Of a DNA stretch of 64,000 bases, positions 44,590-59,162 are shown piece by piece. The DNA is from Anthonomus grandis grandis (Eukaryota > Arthropoda > Insecta > Coleoptera > Curculionidae): the NCBI RefSeq assembly GCF_022605725.1, contig NC_065556.1:29061140-29125139 (forward strand), given 5' to 3'. The notes below the pieces were generated by a model, which did not search any database, was not told the DNA's origin, and saw only the letters and a program-made list of their open reading frames with translations. Position numbers and translations under genes: made by a program. How positions within the stretch are numbered: the stretch's first letter is position 1; each line of letters begins with the position of its first letter.

Positions 44590-47500
44590 GCTTGTAGAAA
44601 TATTTATATGCTCAACTGCCTGGAATATTAAAGTCACTTCAAAATTTCTGGTATTTGAGTTTATTTTTTCAAATTCCAGGCAGTCATTTTTTTATTTTCA
44701 GGCTATTGAGTATTTTTTTTCAAATTTCAGGTATTCCAGTATTTTATTTAATTCCAGGCTACTGAACCTTTTTGCTTACATTCCAGGCAGTTGAATTTGT
44801 TTTCTAATTGTCCATGCAATAGAACCATAATTTTTCTTAACTGCCTGGAATTATAAAATCATTTTATCGCCTAGAATGTTAGGCATTTGAGTCAAATTGC
44901 AGACATTTGGGTCATTTTTCTTTTAGTTCCAGGCAATAGTAAGCAAAAATTGTTGAGTTGCTCAATTGCGTAAAATACTAAAAATCACACAACTCGAAAT
45001 TTTACGTATCTGAGTCCGTTTTTTTTTTAAATTTCAAGTTCAGTTTTTTTTTGTTTTTCAATTTTTATTGAATTGTTTTTCAAATTCCAATCAATTAAGT
45101 TTTTGCTTAAATTCCAGGCAGTTGAGTTTTTTCTTCCCATTTTCCAGGCAGTTAAAAAAATAATTTTTATTAATTGCTTAAAATTCATTTTAAACTCATT
45201 TTTTTATTCTTTTATTTTCAGGCTATTGAGTCATTTTATTTGCAAACTGCCTGGAACAATAAAGCTACTCAACTGCCTGGAATTTTACATATTTTGATAT
45301 ATAGTCGAGTTTTTATTTTTCAATTTTTATTTTAGAGTTACCAAGGGGAACCAGGTAAAGTTAATATCACACGACTGCCTGGAATTTCACGTCCGTTTTT
45401 TTTAAAATTCCAGCCAGTCGACATTTTCCTTTTTAAATTTCAGGCTGTCGTGCCAATTTTTATTCCGGGCAATTAAGTTTTTCTTCTTATTTTCCAGGCA
45501 GCAGAATCACAATTTTGCTTAACTGTCTGAAATTTTAGGCATGTGGAATATTTTTCTTTTAATTCCAGGAAGTTGAATTTTTTTTCTCAAATTTCAGGCA
45601 TTAGTAAGGAAAAATTGTTTACTTAAATACCTAAAATAAAACAATCTCACAACTCCCTAAAATTTTACGTATCTTAGGCCGTTTTTGTAAAAATTCCAAG
45701 CAGCCAAATTTTTATTTTTCAATTTTTAATCTATTTAGTTGTTTTTCAAATTCGAAGGATTTAAGTTTTTCCTTTCCATTTTCCAAGCAGTAAAACGATC
45801 ATTTTTCTTAATTGCTTGGAATATTGAAATCAACTGACTACCTGCAATTTCAGGTATTTAAATTAGTTTTTGTCAAATTCCAGGCAGTCGGGTTTTTATT
45901 TCTTAATTTTCAAGACATTGAGTTAATTCTTTCGAAATTTCAAGTAGTAGAATCATAATTTTTTTTAACTGCATGGAATAATAAAATCAGCCAACTGTTT
46001 GGAATTTCTGCTATTTGAGTCTATTTTTTCAAATTTCAGTATTTCTTTTAATTTCAGGCAACTGAATCTTTTTTGCTTGAAATCCACTCAACTACCTTGA
46101 ATTTTTACATATTTGAATTCGTTTTTCTTAAGTTCCAAATAGTCGAGTTTTTATTTTTCAATTTTCAGGTATCCGAAATATTTTATTACTTACAGGTAAT
46201 TGAATTCTTCTTTTTTTAAATTCGAGGCAGTAGTAAGAAAAAAATGTTTTGTTCAACTGCCTGGAATAATACAAATCACTCAACTGCCTGAATCTTAGGT
46301 ATTTAAACTCGTTTTTTTGAAGTTCCAGACAGTCGACTTATTATTTGTCAATATTCAGGCTATTGAGTCATTTTTTTTCAAATGCCATATATTTCAGTTA
46401 TTTTTTATTCCAGACATAAATTAGTTTTCCTTAAATGCCTTGAATATTGTAATTACTTGACTCTCTGAAATTGTGGGCATTTAAGTCAAATTGTAAACAT
46501 TGTAAGTAGTAAGAAAAAATTGTTTGCTCAACTACCTGGACTAATTAAATCATTTTCTTTCTAAATATTTTTTTCTTAATTGCCTGGAATATTGAAATCA
46601 CTTGCCCCCCTAGAATTTCGGGCATTTAAGTCAAATTTCTTCGGATTTTAGTATTTTCAGTAAATGATGTTTTTAATTCCAAGCAGTAGCAAAAGAAATG
46701 ATTTACTTAACTGCCTGGAATAATAAAATCACACAACTGCCCGGAATTTCACGTATTTCGTTTAAGTCCGTTTTTTAAAATTACAGGCAGTCATGTTTTT
46801 ATTCTTTTATTTTCAGGCTATTAAGTCATTTTATTTTCAAATTTCAGGTATTTCAGTAATTTTTTCCAGACATTATTATTATTCTTTAAATGCCTAGAAT
46901 ATTGAAATTACTTGCTTCTGTGTAATTTCAGGCATTTAATCAGATTTTAGTAAGTTATGTATTAATTCCAGGTAGAAGCAAGAAAATATTGTTAACTTAA
47001 CTGCCTGGAATTTCACGTATTTAAGTCCATTTTCTTAAAATTCCAGACAATCGACTTTTTACTTTTTAAATTTCAGGCTGTCGCGCCAATATTTTCCAAT
47101 TATTAGACATTTGAGTTTTTTTTTTTCATTTCACGCAGTTGAGTTTTTTAAAAATTCCAAGCAGTCAAATTTTTATTTTTTTATTTTTAATCTATTGAGT
47201 TTTTTTCAAATTCCAGGCATTTAAGTTTTTTTTTTAATTCCAGTTCAATTTTTTTCTTCCAGACAGTTCAGTTTTCCTTCCCATTTTTCACGCAGTAAAA
47301 TTCCTTGGAATATTGAAATCAACTACCTGCAATTTCACGTATTTAAATTAGTTTTCGTCAAATTCCAGGCAGTTCAGTTTTTATTTCTTAATTTTCAACA
47401 AATTGAGTAAATTTTTTAGAAATTTCAAGTAGTAGAATCATAATTTTGCTTAACTGCATGGAATAATAAAATCAGCCAACTGTTTGGAATTTCTGCTATT

Positions 47501-50500
47501 TGAGTGTATTTTTCCAAATTTCAGGTATTTCAGTATTTCTTTTAATTCCAGGCAGCTGAATCTTTTTTGCTTAAAATCCACACAATTACCTTGAACTGTT
47601 TTTCTTATATTTCGGATAGTCGAGTTTTTATTTTTCAATTTTCAGGTATACGAAATATTTTTTTGCTTACAGGCAATTGAATTCTCCTTTTTTTTATATT
47701 CGAGGCAGTAGTAAGAAAAAAATGTTTGTTCAACTGCCTGGAATAATACAAATCACTTAACTGCCTGAAATTTCAGGTATTTAATTTCTCGTTTTTTTGT
47801 TCTAAGTTCCAGACAGTCGACTTATTGTTTGTCAATATTCAGGCTATTGAGTCAATTTTTTTCAAATTCCATGTATTTCAGTTATTTTTTTATTTCAGAC
47901 ATAAATTAGTTTTCCTTAAATGCCTTGAATATTGAAATAATGACTAAACTCTCTAAAATTGTGGGCATTTAAATCAAATTGTAAACATTGTAAGTAGTAA
48001 GGAAAAATTATTTGCTCAACTACCTAGAATAATTAAATCACTTTCTCCCTAAATATTTTTCCTTAATTGCCTGGAATATTAAAATCTCTTGCTTCCCTAG
48101 AATTTGGGCATTTGAGTCAAATTTCTTCGGATTTTAGTAATTTCAGTAAATGATGTTTTTAATTCCAAGCGATAGCAAAAGAAATGATTTACTTAACTGC
48201 CTGGAATAATAAAATCACACAACTGCCCGGAATTTCACGTATATGAGTCCGTTTTTTAAAATTCCAGGCAGTCATTTTTTTATTCTTTTATTTTCAAATT
48301 TCAGGTATTTCAGTTATTTTTTCCAGACATTATTATTATTCTTTAAATGCCTAGAATATTGAAATAACTTGCTTCTGTGAAATTTTAGGCATTTATTAGA
48401 TTTTAGTAAGTTATGTATTAATTCCAGGTAGAAGCAAGAAAATATTGTTAACTTAACTGCCTGGAATTTCACGTATTTAAGTCCATTTTCTTAAAATTCC
48501 AGACAATCGACTTTTTACTTTTTAAATTTCAGGCTGTCGCGCCAATATTTTCCAATTATTAGACATTTGAGTTTTTTTTTACATTTCACGCAGTTGAGTT
48601 TTTCTTCTCATTTTCTAGGCACTAGAATCAAAATTTTGCTTAACTGTCTGAAATTTTACAGGCATGTGGATTATTTTTCTTCCAGGAAGAATTCCAGAAA
48701 GTTAAATTTGTTATAATAAAATTTCACAACTCCCTCAAATTTTACGTATTCGAGACCGTTTTTTAAAAATTCCAAGCAGTCAAATTTTTATTTTTTTATT
48801 TTTAATCTATTGAGTTTTCTTTTCAAATTCTAGGCATTTAAGTTTTTTTTTAATTCCAGTTCAATCTTTTTTTTCCAGACAGTTCAGTTTTTCTTCCCAT
48901 TTTTCAGGCAGTAAAATTCCTTGGAATATTGAAATCAACTACCTGCAATTTCACGTATTTAAATTAGTTTTTCGTCAAATTCCAGGCAGTCCAGTTTTTA
49001 TTTCTTAATTTTCAAAACATTGACTCAATTTTGTCGAAATTTCAAGTAGTAGAATCATAATTTTGCTTAACTGCATGGAATAATAAAATCAGCCAACTGT
49101 TTGGAATTTCTGCTATTTGAGTCTATTTTTTCAAATTTCAGTATTTCTTTTAATTCCAGGCAACTGAATCTTTTTTGCTTAAAATCCACTCAACTACCTT
49201 GAATTTTTACATATTTGAATTCGTTTTTCTCATATTTCAGATAGTCGAGTTTTTATTTTTCAATTTTCAGGTATCCGAAATATTTTATTACTTACAGGCA
49301 ATTGAATTCTTCTTTTTTTAAATTTGAGGCAGTAGTAAAGAAAAATGTTTTGTTCAACTGCCTGGAATAATACAAATAACTCAACTGCCTAAAATTTCAG
49401 GTATTTAAACTCGTTTTTTTAAATTCCAGGCAGTCGACTTATTATTTGTCAATATTCAGGCTGTTGAGTCAATTTTTTTACAAATTCCAGGTAATTCAGT
49501 AATTTTTTATTCCAGACATAAATTAGTTTTCCTTAAATGCCTTGAATATTGAAATAATTACTTGACTCTCTGAAATTGTGAGCATTTAAGTCAAATTGTA
49601 AACATTGTAAGTAGTAAGGAAAAATTATTTGCTCAACTACCTGGAATAATAAAATTACTCGACTTTCTAAATATTTATTTCTTAATTGCCTGGAATATTG
49701 AAATCACACAACTGCCCGGAATTTCACGTATTTGAGTCCATTTTTTTTGAAATTTCAGGCTGTAAAATTTTCCGTCCATTTGCAGGCAGTAAAATCATAA
49801 TTTTTCTTAAATGCCTGGAATATTGAAATCACTTGCTTCTGTGGAATTTCAGACATTTAAGTCAAATTTCTGCAGATTTTAGTCAGTTCTATTAAGTCAA
49901 TTTTTTTCAAATTCCATGTATTTCAGTTATTTTTTATTTCAGACATAAATTAGTTTTCCTTAAATGCCTTGAATATTCAAATTACTTGACTCTCTGAAAT
50001 GGTGGGCATTTAAGTCAAATTTTTAACATTTAATTTTTTTTTAATTCCAAGAAGTAGTAAGAAAAAATTATTTGATCAACTACCTGGAATAATAAAATCA
50101 CTCGACTTCCTAAGTATTTTTTTTTAATTGCCTGGAATATTGAAATCACTTGCCTCCCTAGAATTTCGGGCATATGAGTCAAATTTCTTCAGATTTTGGT
50201 AATTTCAGTAAATGATATTTTTTAATTCCAAGCAGTAGCGAGAAAAAATTGTTTGTTTAACTTCCTGGAATAATAAAATCACACAACTGCCCGGAATTTC
50301 ATGTATTTGAGTCCGTTTTTTAAAATTCCAGGCAGTCATTTTTTTATTCTTTTATTTTCAGTCTATTGAGTCATTTTATTTTCAAATTTCAGGTATTTCA
50401 GTTATTTTTTCCAGACATTATTATTATTCTTTAAATGCCTAGAATATTGAAATAACTTGCTTCTGTGAAATTTTAGGCATTTAATTAGATTTTAGTAAGT

Positions 50501-53420
50501 TATGTATTAATTCCAGGTAGAAGCAAGAAAATATTGTTAACTTAACTGCCTGGAATTTCACGTATTTAAGTCCATTTTCTTAAAATTCCAGACAATCGAC
50601 TTTTTACTTTTTAAATTTTAGGCTGTCGCGCCAATATTTTCCAATTATTAGACATTTGAGTTGTTTTTTACATTTCACGCAGTTGAGTTTTTCTTCTCAT
50701 TTTCTAGGCACTAGAATCAAAATTTTGCTTAACTGTCTGAAATTTTACAGGCATGTGGATTATTTTTCTTCCAGGAAGAATTCCAGAAAGTTAAATTTGT
50801 TATAATAAAATTTCACAACTCCCTCAAATTTTACGTATTCGAGACCGTTTTTTAAAAATTCCAAGCAGTCAAATTTTTATTTTTTTATTTTTAATCTATT
50901 GAGTTTTCTTTTCAAATTCCAGGCATTTAAGTTTTTTTTTAATTCCAGTTCAATCTTTTTTTTCCAGACAGTTCAGTTTTTCTTTCCATTTTTCAGGCAG
51001 TAAAGTTCCTTGCAATATTAAAATCAACTACCAGCAATTTCACGTATTTAAATTAGTTTTCGTCAAATTCCAGGCAGTCCAGTTTTTATTTCTTAATTTT
51101 CAAAACATTAAGTCAATTTTGTCGAAATTTCAAGTAGTAGAATCATAATTTTGCTTAACTGCATGGAATAATAAAATCAGCCAATTGTTTGGAATTTCTG
51201 CTATTTGAGTCTATTTTTTCAAATTTCAGTATTTCTTTTAATTTCAGGCAACTGAATCTTTTTTGCTTGAAATCCACTCAACTACCTTGAATTTTTACAT
51301 ATTTGAATTCGTTTTTCTTAAGTTCCAAATAGTCGAGTTTTTATTTTTCAATTTTCAGGTATCCGAAATATTTTATTACTTACAGGCAATTGAATTCTTC
51401 TTTTTTTAAATTCGAGGCAGTAGTAAAAAAAAATGTTTTGTTTAACTGCCTGGAATAATACAAATCACTCAACTGCCTGAATTTTAGGTATTTAAACTCG
51501 TTTTTTTGAAGTTCCAGACAGTCGACTTATTATTTGTCATTATTCAAGCTATTGAGACATATTTTTTTAAATGCCATATATTTCAGTTATTTTTTATTTT
51601 AGACATAAATTAGTTTTCCTTAAATGCCTTGAATATTGAAATAATTACTTGACTCTCTGAAATTGTGGGCATTTAAGTCAAATTGTAAACATTGTAAGTA
51701 GTAAGGAAAAATTATTTGATCAACTACCTGAAATAATTAAATCACTTTCTTTCTAAATATTTTTTCTTAATTGCCTGGAATATTGAAATCACTTGCCTCC
51801 CTAGAATTTCGGGCATTTGAGTCAAATTTCTTCGGATTTTATTAATTTCAGTAAATGATGTTTTTTAATTCCAAGCAGTAGCGAGAAAAAATTGTTTGTT
51901 TAACTGCCTGGAATAATAAAATCACACAACTGCCTGGAATTTCACGTATTTGAGTCCGTTTTTTAAGATTCCAGGCAGTCGTTTTTTTATTCTTTTATTT
52001 TTAGGCTATTGAGTCATTTTATTTTCAAATTTCAGGTATTTCATTATTTCTTTTAATTCCAGGCAACTGAATTTTTTTTGCTTAAATTCCAGGCAGTTAA
52101 ATTTTTCTTCGAATTTTCCATGCACTAGAACCATAATTTTTCTTAACTGCCCGAAATTATGAAATCATTTTATCGCCTAGAATGTTAGGCATTGTCAAAT
52201 TGCAGTTGCATTGTTGAGTCAAATTGTAGTCATTTGGTTATTTCTTTTTTATTTCCAAGCAGTAATAAGAAAAAAATATTTGCTAAACTGTCTGGGACAA
52301 TAGAGCTACTTAACTACCTGGAATTTTTTATATTTAAATTCGTTTTTCTTAAATTCCAGATAATCGAGTTTTTATTTGTCAATTTTCAGGTATTTGAAAT
52401 ATTTTTTTATTTACAGACAATTGAATTTTTCTTCTTTTTTAAATTCGAGGCAATAGTTATAGAAAAAAATTTTCCTTTAACTGCCTGGAATAATACAAAT
52501 CATTTAATTGCCTGAAATTTCAGGTATTTAAATTCGTTTTTTTTTAAATTCCAGACAGTCGACTTATTATTTGTCAATATTCAGGCTGTTGAGTCACTTT
52601 TTTTAAATTCCAAGTATTTTAGTTATTTTTTATTCCAGACATTATTATCTTTCCTTAAATAACTAGAATATTAAAATCACTTGCTTCCCTAGAATTTCGG
52701 GTATTTAAGTCAAATTTCTTGGGATTTTAGTAATTTCAGTAAATCATGTTTTTTATGCCAAGCAGTAACAAGAAAAAATTGTTTGCTTAACTATCTGGAA
52801 TAATAAATTGATACAACTGCCTGGAATTTTTTACGTATTTAAATTCTTTTTTTTTTTTAATTTTAGACAGTCGACATTTTCCTGTTTAATTTTCAGGCTG
52901 TCGCGTCAATTTTTTTCGTATTTTAGGCATTTGAGTTATTTTTTTTTCATTCCAGGCAACTGAGTTTTCTTTTCATTTTCCAGGCAGTAGAATCACAATT
53001 TTGCTTAACTGTCTGAAATTCCAGGAAGTTGAATTTTTTTTCTCAAATTCCAGGCAGTAGTAAGGAAAAATTGTTGTTTTTTTCCATTTCCTGGAATAAT
53101 AAAATCTCACAACTCCCTGAAAATGTACGTATCTGAGTTCGTTTTTTTTTAAGTTCCAAGCAGCCAATTTTTGATCTATTGAGTTGTTTTTTAAATTCCA
53201 AGCAGTTAATTCTTTTTTCTTAAATTCCAGGCGGTTGAGTTTTTTCTTCCCATTTTGCAGGCAGTAAAATAATAATTTTTCCTAATTGCTTGGAATATTA
53301 AAATCAACTGACTACCTGCAATTTTAAGTATTTGAATTCGTTTTCAATTCGTCAAATTCTAGGCAGTCGCGTTTTTAATTTTCAATTTTCAAGACATCGA
53401 GTCAATTTTTTAACTGCATG
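44590..53420. repeat. Bidirectional AACTGCCTGGAAT array with higher-order units
   Basis: About 8.8 kb in which TTCCAGGCAGT and its complement ACTGCCTGGAA, with many variants, occur every 35-60 bases in mixed orientation between T-rich spacers. On top of this, long blocks repeat: the ATCAACT...CTGCAATTT block at 45828, 47319, 48930, 51022 and 53302 (spacings 1491, 1611, 2092 and 2280), and TAAAATCAGCCAACTGTTTGG at about 45982, 47468, 49086 and 51172 (the last diverged). All ORFs inside are chance openings of T-rich repeats. No gene is present. Confidence 0.9.
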
Positions 53421-54030
53421 GAATAATGAAATCATTTGACTACACACTAAATTATTAATACAATGAAACTAATTAATAAAATGATGTGAACTAATTAAAT
53501 TAGATTAATATTAACACTTATAATGTTAAGGACAAAATCTTTTCTGAAGGATAAAATTATAGTGATTAGTCAGACCGTTACTTTTATTATCCAGTTTGGC
53601 ATAGGCGGGTAAACTTTAAAAAAATGACGCACTCCCTATAGGTTTTAACCAAACAAAGGTTTAATAATAACCTACGTATAAATTAAAAATAAATACAAGT
53701 TAAAAACAGTTACTGTTTTTATTTTTACGGTCTTTTCGTTTTACTTACAAGTTTTAACTTTGTAAATTTGCAATGAATCCGGCTTTTGTTCAATTCTCTT
53801 TATACAATTAATAAATTACTAGTTTTACAATAGCAACTGTCATTAAATATCTTTGTGACAACTGATGCGTGTATTCCGTTAGCAAAATTGCCAAAGTTCC
53901 ACTGATCGGGAGAATCTAAATTCGTTTGAAAGGTTTTATTATTATTTTACTCTTTTCTCTGATTTTTCTTCACTTTCGTGTCAATTTTAACATAATTTTT
54001 CTTATCTATCATACCTCGATACATAAAAAA
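53421..54030. other. Intergenic, no gene recognised
   Basis: AT-rich, without repeats of the neighbouring array and without coding signals. Confidence 0.55.
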
Positions 54031-54330
54031 GAATTTTCTAGGTGAATGGTTGCCTCACAGAGACTTTGGTCGTGGTAGTGAATTTTTATGGCCTCCGCGT
54101 AACCCGGATCTTAATCCTTTGGTTTTTTTTTTGGGGTTATATTAAGTCATTATTTTATACAGAAATCTGTACACGAGAGCAACTACTGCAAAAAAAACTA
54201 TGATTCCACCAATTAAAAAATTAAATAAAATCATATTTATGATGCCCAAAAACTGCAGATTCCTCGTTTTTATGTGGATCATTGAAAAGCAACTTGAGCT
54301 ATAGAGAAAAAACCTATTTGAAAATTAAAT
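54031..54330 (+). pseudogene. Mariner-like transposase C-terminal relic
   Basis: Reads GEWLPHRDFGRGSEFLWPPR, then NPDLNPLVFFLGLY, corresponding to the third catalytic region (WPPRSPDLNPxDFFLWG) of the same broad mariner-like class as the 9-13 kb element. Downstream, in shifting frames, come traces such as LYTRA and MPKNCRFLVFMWIIE. The D after NPL is V here. No ends were found. Confidence 0.65.
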
Positions 54331-56128
54331 TTTGACACACTGTATCTTAATAATAGGCAGCATTTTACTTAGGCAAAATTGCCAAAACATCGATATATTC
54401 ACCAGTTAAACTGACAAAAAAAAAATACATCCTGTATATGGAACTTTTTGCTTTATGTGGTATAGTTTAGAGTTGTTGACGCACCCTACATAAATTATTA
54501 ACAGCTCTATTAATAGGGTCATAGGTGTAATTCGATAGGACGATACACGCAAATAAAGTATTAGCCATGGAGTCAATGGAGTCTTAAGTGTCCTGTCTAG
54601 ACGATCATGTGAAGCTGATTAGGGACGAAAACTTTCTAAATAAAATCTTAAGTTAACATAATAAAATATTTAACCCCTATATCTATTGGTACAGTTTGAA
54701 TATGGAATAAGTTCGGTTCAGGTCGGTTTCAACCGTTATTTATGTATGCCCATAAAAATAAAAGAGAAAACGACTATATGGTAATTTTAACTAAGTGACA
54801 TCGAAACGTATGCAAATTTTTCTTCGTGTTTTTGCTTTTTTGCATAAAAATGTGTCTTTAATATAAAGTTTGTTCAATTTTTTGGGTTATGGGGGTTTTT
54901 AGGATCTTTGCCTTAAAGCGACTCTTTTAGAGGGTCAGAAACTGGGTAGCAAAATGACATTTTTATCAAAATTGAGGCAAATTTACATGAATAGATTAGT
55001 TAATAATATCGATGCAAGATTTACTAGGCATGAATTAATAAATCTTGATTCAACTGGATTTAAAGCAGTTACTTACTTTTATGCTTTATACGGCAGAAAT
55101 ATGTTAAATTTCCGATCTAAAAGACACCGTCGTATACTTACCGTTTAAATAATCAACAGGAAATTTTAATACGTACTTTCACCGAAGGTCATCATCACAT
55201 TTCGTTCGAATGGAGGTCAATGTCGACCTTCTAATTACCCACGCGAGCAAAGGAAAGTTAGTTAATAAGAGTAAGAAACTTACAGTTTTATGTTTATTTA
55301 AATGAAATTTGAACCTAAAAATAATTCATTTTTTTTTACATAAGATTTACGTACACCCCGGAGTCTAAAGCTTTTAAGGTCTATTTATGACTCCCATAAA
55401 TAATTTTTTGTATGGGACGAGGAACATTCTTTTGCCTGAATGGACGTGTATTAAAGTGTGATAGATGTGGGGACCGTTTTCTTGCTTTTGCTCTCATATT
55501 TTCCTTTTTCTTCTATAATGGTTGCTTGTTAAATGATGTGGCAGTAATGTGACATAGAGCGAATGTTGTACAAGATGGTTTAATTATTATTGAACAATCA
55601 TTCAATAAGGGAGTTTTATTAATAAAACACGTAAACAGACAAATACTTTTAATACTTTATATCATTTTACAAAGACCGTTATATAATAATTATTTCTCTA
55701 AAGGTACATATAAAATTAGCCATTTTAATATAGAAGTTTAATAGAACGTGCAGCATTAGTAAATAATCAGACTTTAATAATTAATTACTATATTAAATAA
55801 TTTTCAAAAAAAAAGTGTTAATTAGTGCATGTAAATAGAACATAACTTAATTAATTACAAAAAGGTTCGTAAAAGGTGTTAGGTAATTATATTATGTGAA
55901 AACAGTGAAAAAGAATTAAAGAGCAGCAACATCAATAACATTCACATTAATTAGAACTTTATTATATTTACAAAATAGGGCTAACATTCGGATAATAATA
56001 TTCAAAATAATAGTTCATTGACCTCTTTTCGATTTTCTCAATGCACCCCAGAGGGGCAACCATAAAAAATAACCCTGTACATAAAACCACAAAATATTTT
56101 CTTAATGGTCGCAATCTTAATAGATTTA
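54331..56128. other. Intergenic, no gene recognised
   Basis: AT-rich. The small ORF at 54954-55148 lacks any family signature, and I see no RNA gene or repeat structure. Confidence 0.55.
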
Positions 56129-57482
56129 GTGTACGTGCACACAGGACGCGATTAAGCGATAAGCTTTGCTATGAGATGCTATGCTTTTGATTACTTGCTA
56201 TATTTTGGTTGTGTTTTAATAGAAGCCGATAAACAAAAGCGTAGTAAATCAAACCTCTGCCTGCGTTAGTTCCAGCTACCATGGAATTATTATTATTAAA
56301 AAATTCATTTTTACAATATATAAAAAAATTAAAAGTAAAAAAAAAGAAATGGGTACATGAAATTTCAACATTTATTCTCCGAATTAACCCTATATCCTGA
56401 CAAATTTCGAGAATATATCCGAATGTCTTTGGAAACATTCATACTTATTGAAAATGGTATGACACCATTAGTGGAAAAATAACAACAAACTGGAGGGTTC
56501 CAATCAGCGTTAAAGAACGCCTTGCCGTAACGTTAAGGTAAGAAAAAAATGCTCAAATATACGTGAGTACTTAAATATTTTATTTCAAATTCATTACAGT
56601 TATTTTAGAAATGTAAACGTATAAAATATGTCTTTTTTCTTCAGGGGAGAATTGTGTAAGAACTATTTGATTCTGTGGAATAAGCGGGTGAACCCAATGG
56701 TGTTGCCACAAAAGTGTGTGTCATTTGTGGCTGATGAGTTGGCATATTATTGGCAAAACTTATATTTTCAATATGGTACTCGTTCACTGTGGCTTGGTAA
56801 AGCAGTTCCTGCATCTTGAGACGAAACCACATCTTTGTTTCAAAACGCATTTTTTTAGCGGTGTATGGAAACTCATAAGAAAGTGATAATAATCATCCTG
56901 AGTAATTTGAGATTGTGTCGATAAAACGGAATTATTTGCTTTAAGAACGTCAATTTCAAAGTCTTCTTTTCTTTTAGCTGCTCTTTTTGCAGGACGTTTT
57001 GGCGGATGCCCACAGTCAGTTGGCTCTTGACGTACATTTTTATCTGAGCTAGTAGTTGCAATAGTTTAGTTATTGTGGTCAGATAACAGTTGTTCTGATT
57101 CAATTCTTTCATCCGGAGTAACAGATGTCTCATCGTCGATATCATCAGGAAATAAAAGATCTTCGTTTAGTTGCCTTGCGTTATCGTCAGTGGGTAAGTT
57201 GCCAGTTAGCTGTCTCGGAGTCATTTAATCCTTAAGGAACCATAAAATCTTAAAGTAAGTGCACTTTGAACTAAAGTTTGAAGAAGTTTGGTCTCCAGAT
57301 TTAGGTTTCGGCAACTTCTTCAGCTCATTTCTGAAGACATCTCGTAAAGATTTTTTTAGCAGCTTCTTCTAAAAAAAAAAAAAGAATAAAATTGGATGTT
57401 TTCAAAAAGTAATCTCATTTTTATGAATCAATTATTAGTGAAAAATTAACAGTAGAATGTTCACATATCACTACAAATAATT

Positions 57483-57611
57483 CACTAAGGGCCAGTTCTA
57501 CAAACATGGTATAACTTTTTTCCTGGAGTAATTACTATGACAACGATTGTTGAGACAATTGTAATTTTAGCAATTATTCTAAAAACATGATTGTAGAACT
57601 GGCCCTTAGTG
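57483..57611. repeat. MITE-like palindrome, 129 bp
   Basis: CACTAAGGGCCAGTTCTACA at 57483 and its exact complement ending at 57611, with further pairing inside. It lies in the transposase intron of Harbinger 2, immediately before the 3' splice site at 57643. Confidence 0.8.
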
Positions 57612-58472
57612 ATAATTACACACTAATTGATTCTCTTTTTTCCAGGTTTCTGGCGACAGGTGCCTCTTATAGAGCATGCGGGGGACTTATATCGGTTCGT
57701 CGACGAAATGTGGTTATAGGGTTGACTCGCTTCAGTTTATTTTCGACGTTTACCGAGTGTGCCAAAATTTCTTGTTTTTGTGAATTTAATATTCTGTTAT
57801 TTAGTGCTAGTTTTACGGACATTTACTTTAATGTAATGGCTTCTCACGGACAATACTGCTGCGTTGAATCTTGCAAAAAACATTCAAACGACCCAAGTGT
57901 TTCTTTTTTTTGTATTCCCTATTGTTTTATCTATTTCATATTTCTTTACTAAAAACTCCACAAACGTTGATGATTTAAAAGAAATAATCTTTGAGGCAAT
58001 ACGAAAGCTTAAAAAAGTAGGATTAAATGTTTTAGCCGTAACTACTGATCAGGGTCCAAACTTTTATAAACTAGTTAAGTCAACTCTTATATTAACAATA
58101 GAAAAACCATATATTTTTGTTGATGATATAAAAGTTTTTTTTATGTTTGACGCCCCCCATTTATTAAAATCGACAAGAAATAACTTATTTTCTTCAAAGT
58201 TTCATCTTAATGATTATGAGGCAGATTACTGAAAAATGTTACATTGAAGAGATGTACAAACTGGACAAGGCAAAACAGTTTCGCTTAGCACCAAAGTTAA
58301 CAGATGACCATTTAAATCCAAATGATTTTAAAAAAATGAGGGTAAAATTGGCATCACAGTTATTTAGCTCGAAAAACTCATCCATTATCCCAAAGATGCT
58401 GGTCATACACTTTTATAAAAGGTAAAAAACACGAAATCTACAGCATCACAAATACATTTAATAAAATAACAA

Positions 58473-58511
58473 AGGTTACATGTTTCGCTCGACTAGAGCA
58501 TCATCAGACCT
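58473..58511 (-). ncRNA. Hammerhead ribozyme motif, left Penelope arm
   Basis: The minus-strand copy of the motif described at 59163-59201, identical in its core. Such motifs are reported in the pLTRs of Penelope-like elements. Activity is untested. Confidence 0.55.
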
Positions 58512-58686
58512 AAACAATAATTAAAATTATGTAACCCGAAAACAGGAGAATTCAACAAAAACTTACCATAACATACACAAAACACCTAATATTTAAGTAA
58601 ACAAAGATTACAATAAAGTGGCACTATCTATGTACAAAGAACTCAACTAAACAATCAAATCCTTTATACATTTCAGAAATCTAACG

Positions 58687-58968
58687 AAGATTTCTACTAG
58701 GATTAGTGAACACAAGGCCCAATACAATAAATTTAAAAATACCGAAATCACAGTGACCAGATCAGCTTTTGCTAATCACCTTCTCGACTCCAGACATGAT
58801 TTTCCTGACAGCCAAAATATAAAAATACTGCATCAATGCAACAAAAGTAAAAAACTAGACTTGTTGGAGACAATGGAGATTAGTAAAGCTTTTAAAAGCC
58901 CAGATCTGTCCTGTGTTAATGAAAGGTTTGATTTTGATGGCCACCTAGTTTTTAATAACCTCAAGTAG
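58687..58968 (+). pseudogene. Penelope-like polyprotein, C-terminal GIY-YIG end
   Basis: Reads STRISEHKAQYNKFKN, then SAFANHLLDSRHDF, NIKILHQCNKSKKLDLLETM and a C-terminus ending VFNNLK. This is the distal part of the GIY-YIG endonuclease domain of Penelope-like elements (the R..EH and AxHxxxxxHxF blocks, then a KKLDxLExxEI block with its catalytic Glu). The RT domain and the GIY-YIG motif itself are absent, so this is a severe 5' truncation. Confidence 0.75.
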
Positions 58969-59162
58969 TTCTAGACTCTTAAATGATGGTTAGATTTCTG
59001 AAATGTATAAAGGATTTGATTGTTTAGTTGAGTTCTTTGTACATAGATAGTGCCACTTTATTGTAATCTTTGTTTACTTAAATATTAGGTGTTTTGTGTA
59101 TGTTATGGTAAGTTTTTGTTGAATTCTCCTGTTTTCGGGTTACATAATTTTAATTATTGTTT

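Noticed and set aside
52192..52515. 107-codon ORF rich in Phe and Leu
   Set aside because: Translation of T-rich repeat spacers in the bidirectional array; the same applies to ORFs at 45073 and 47450.
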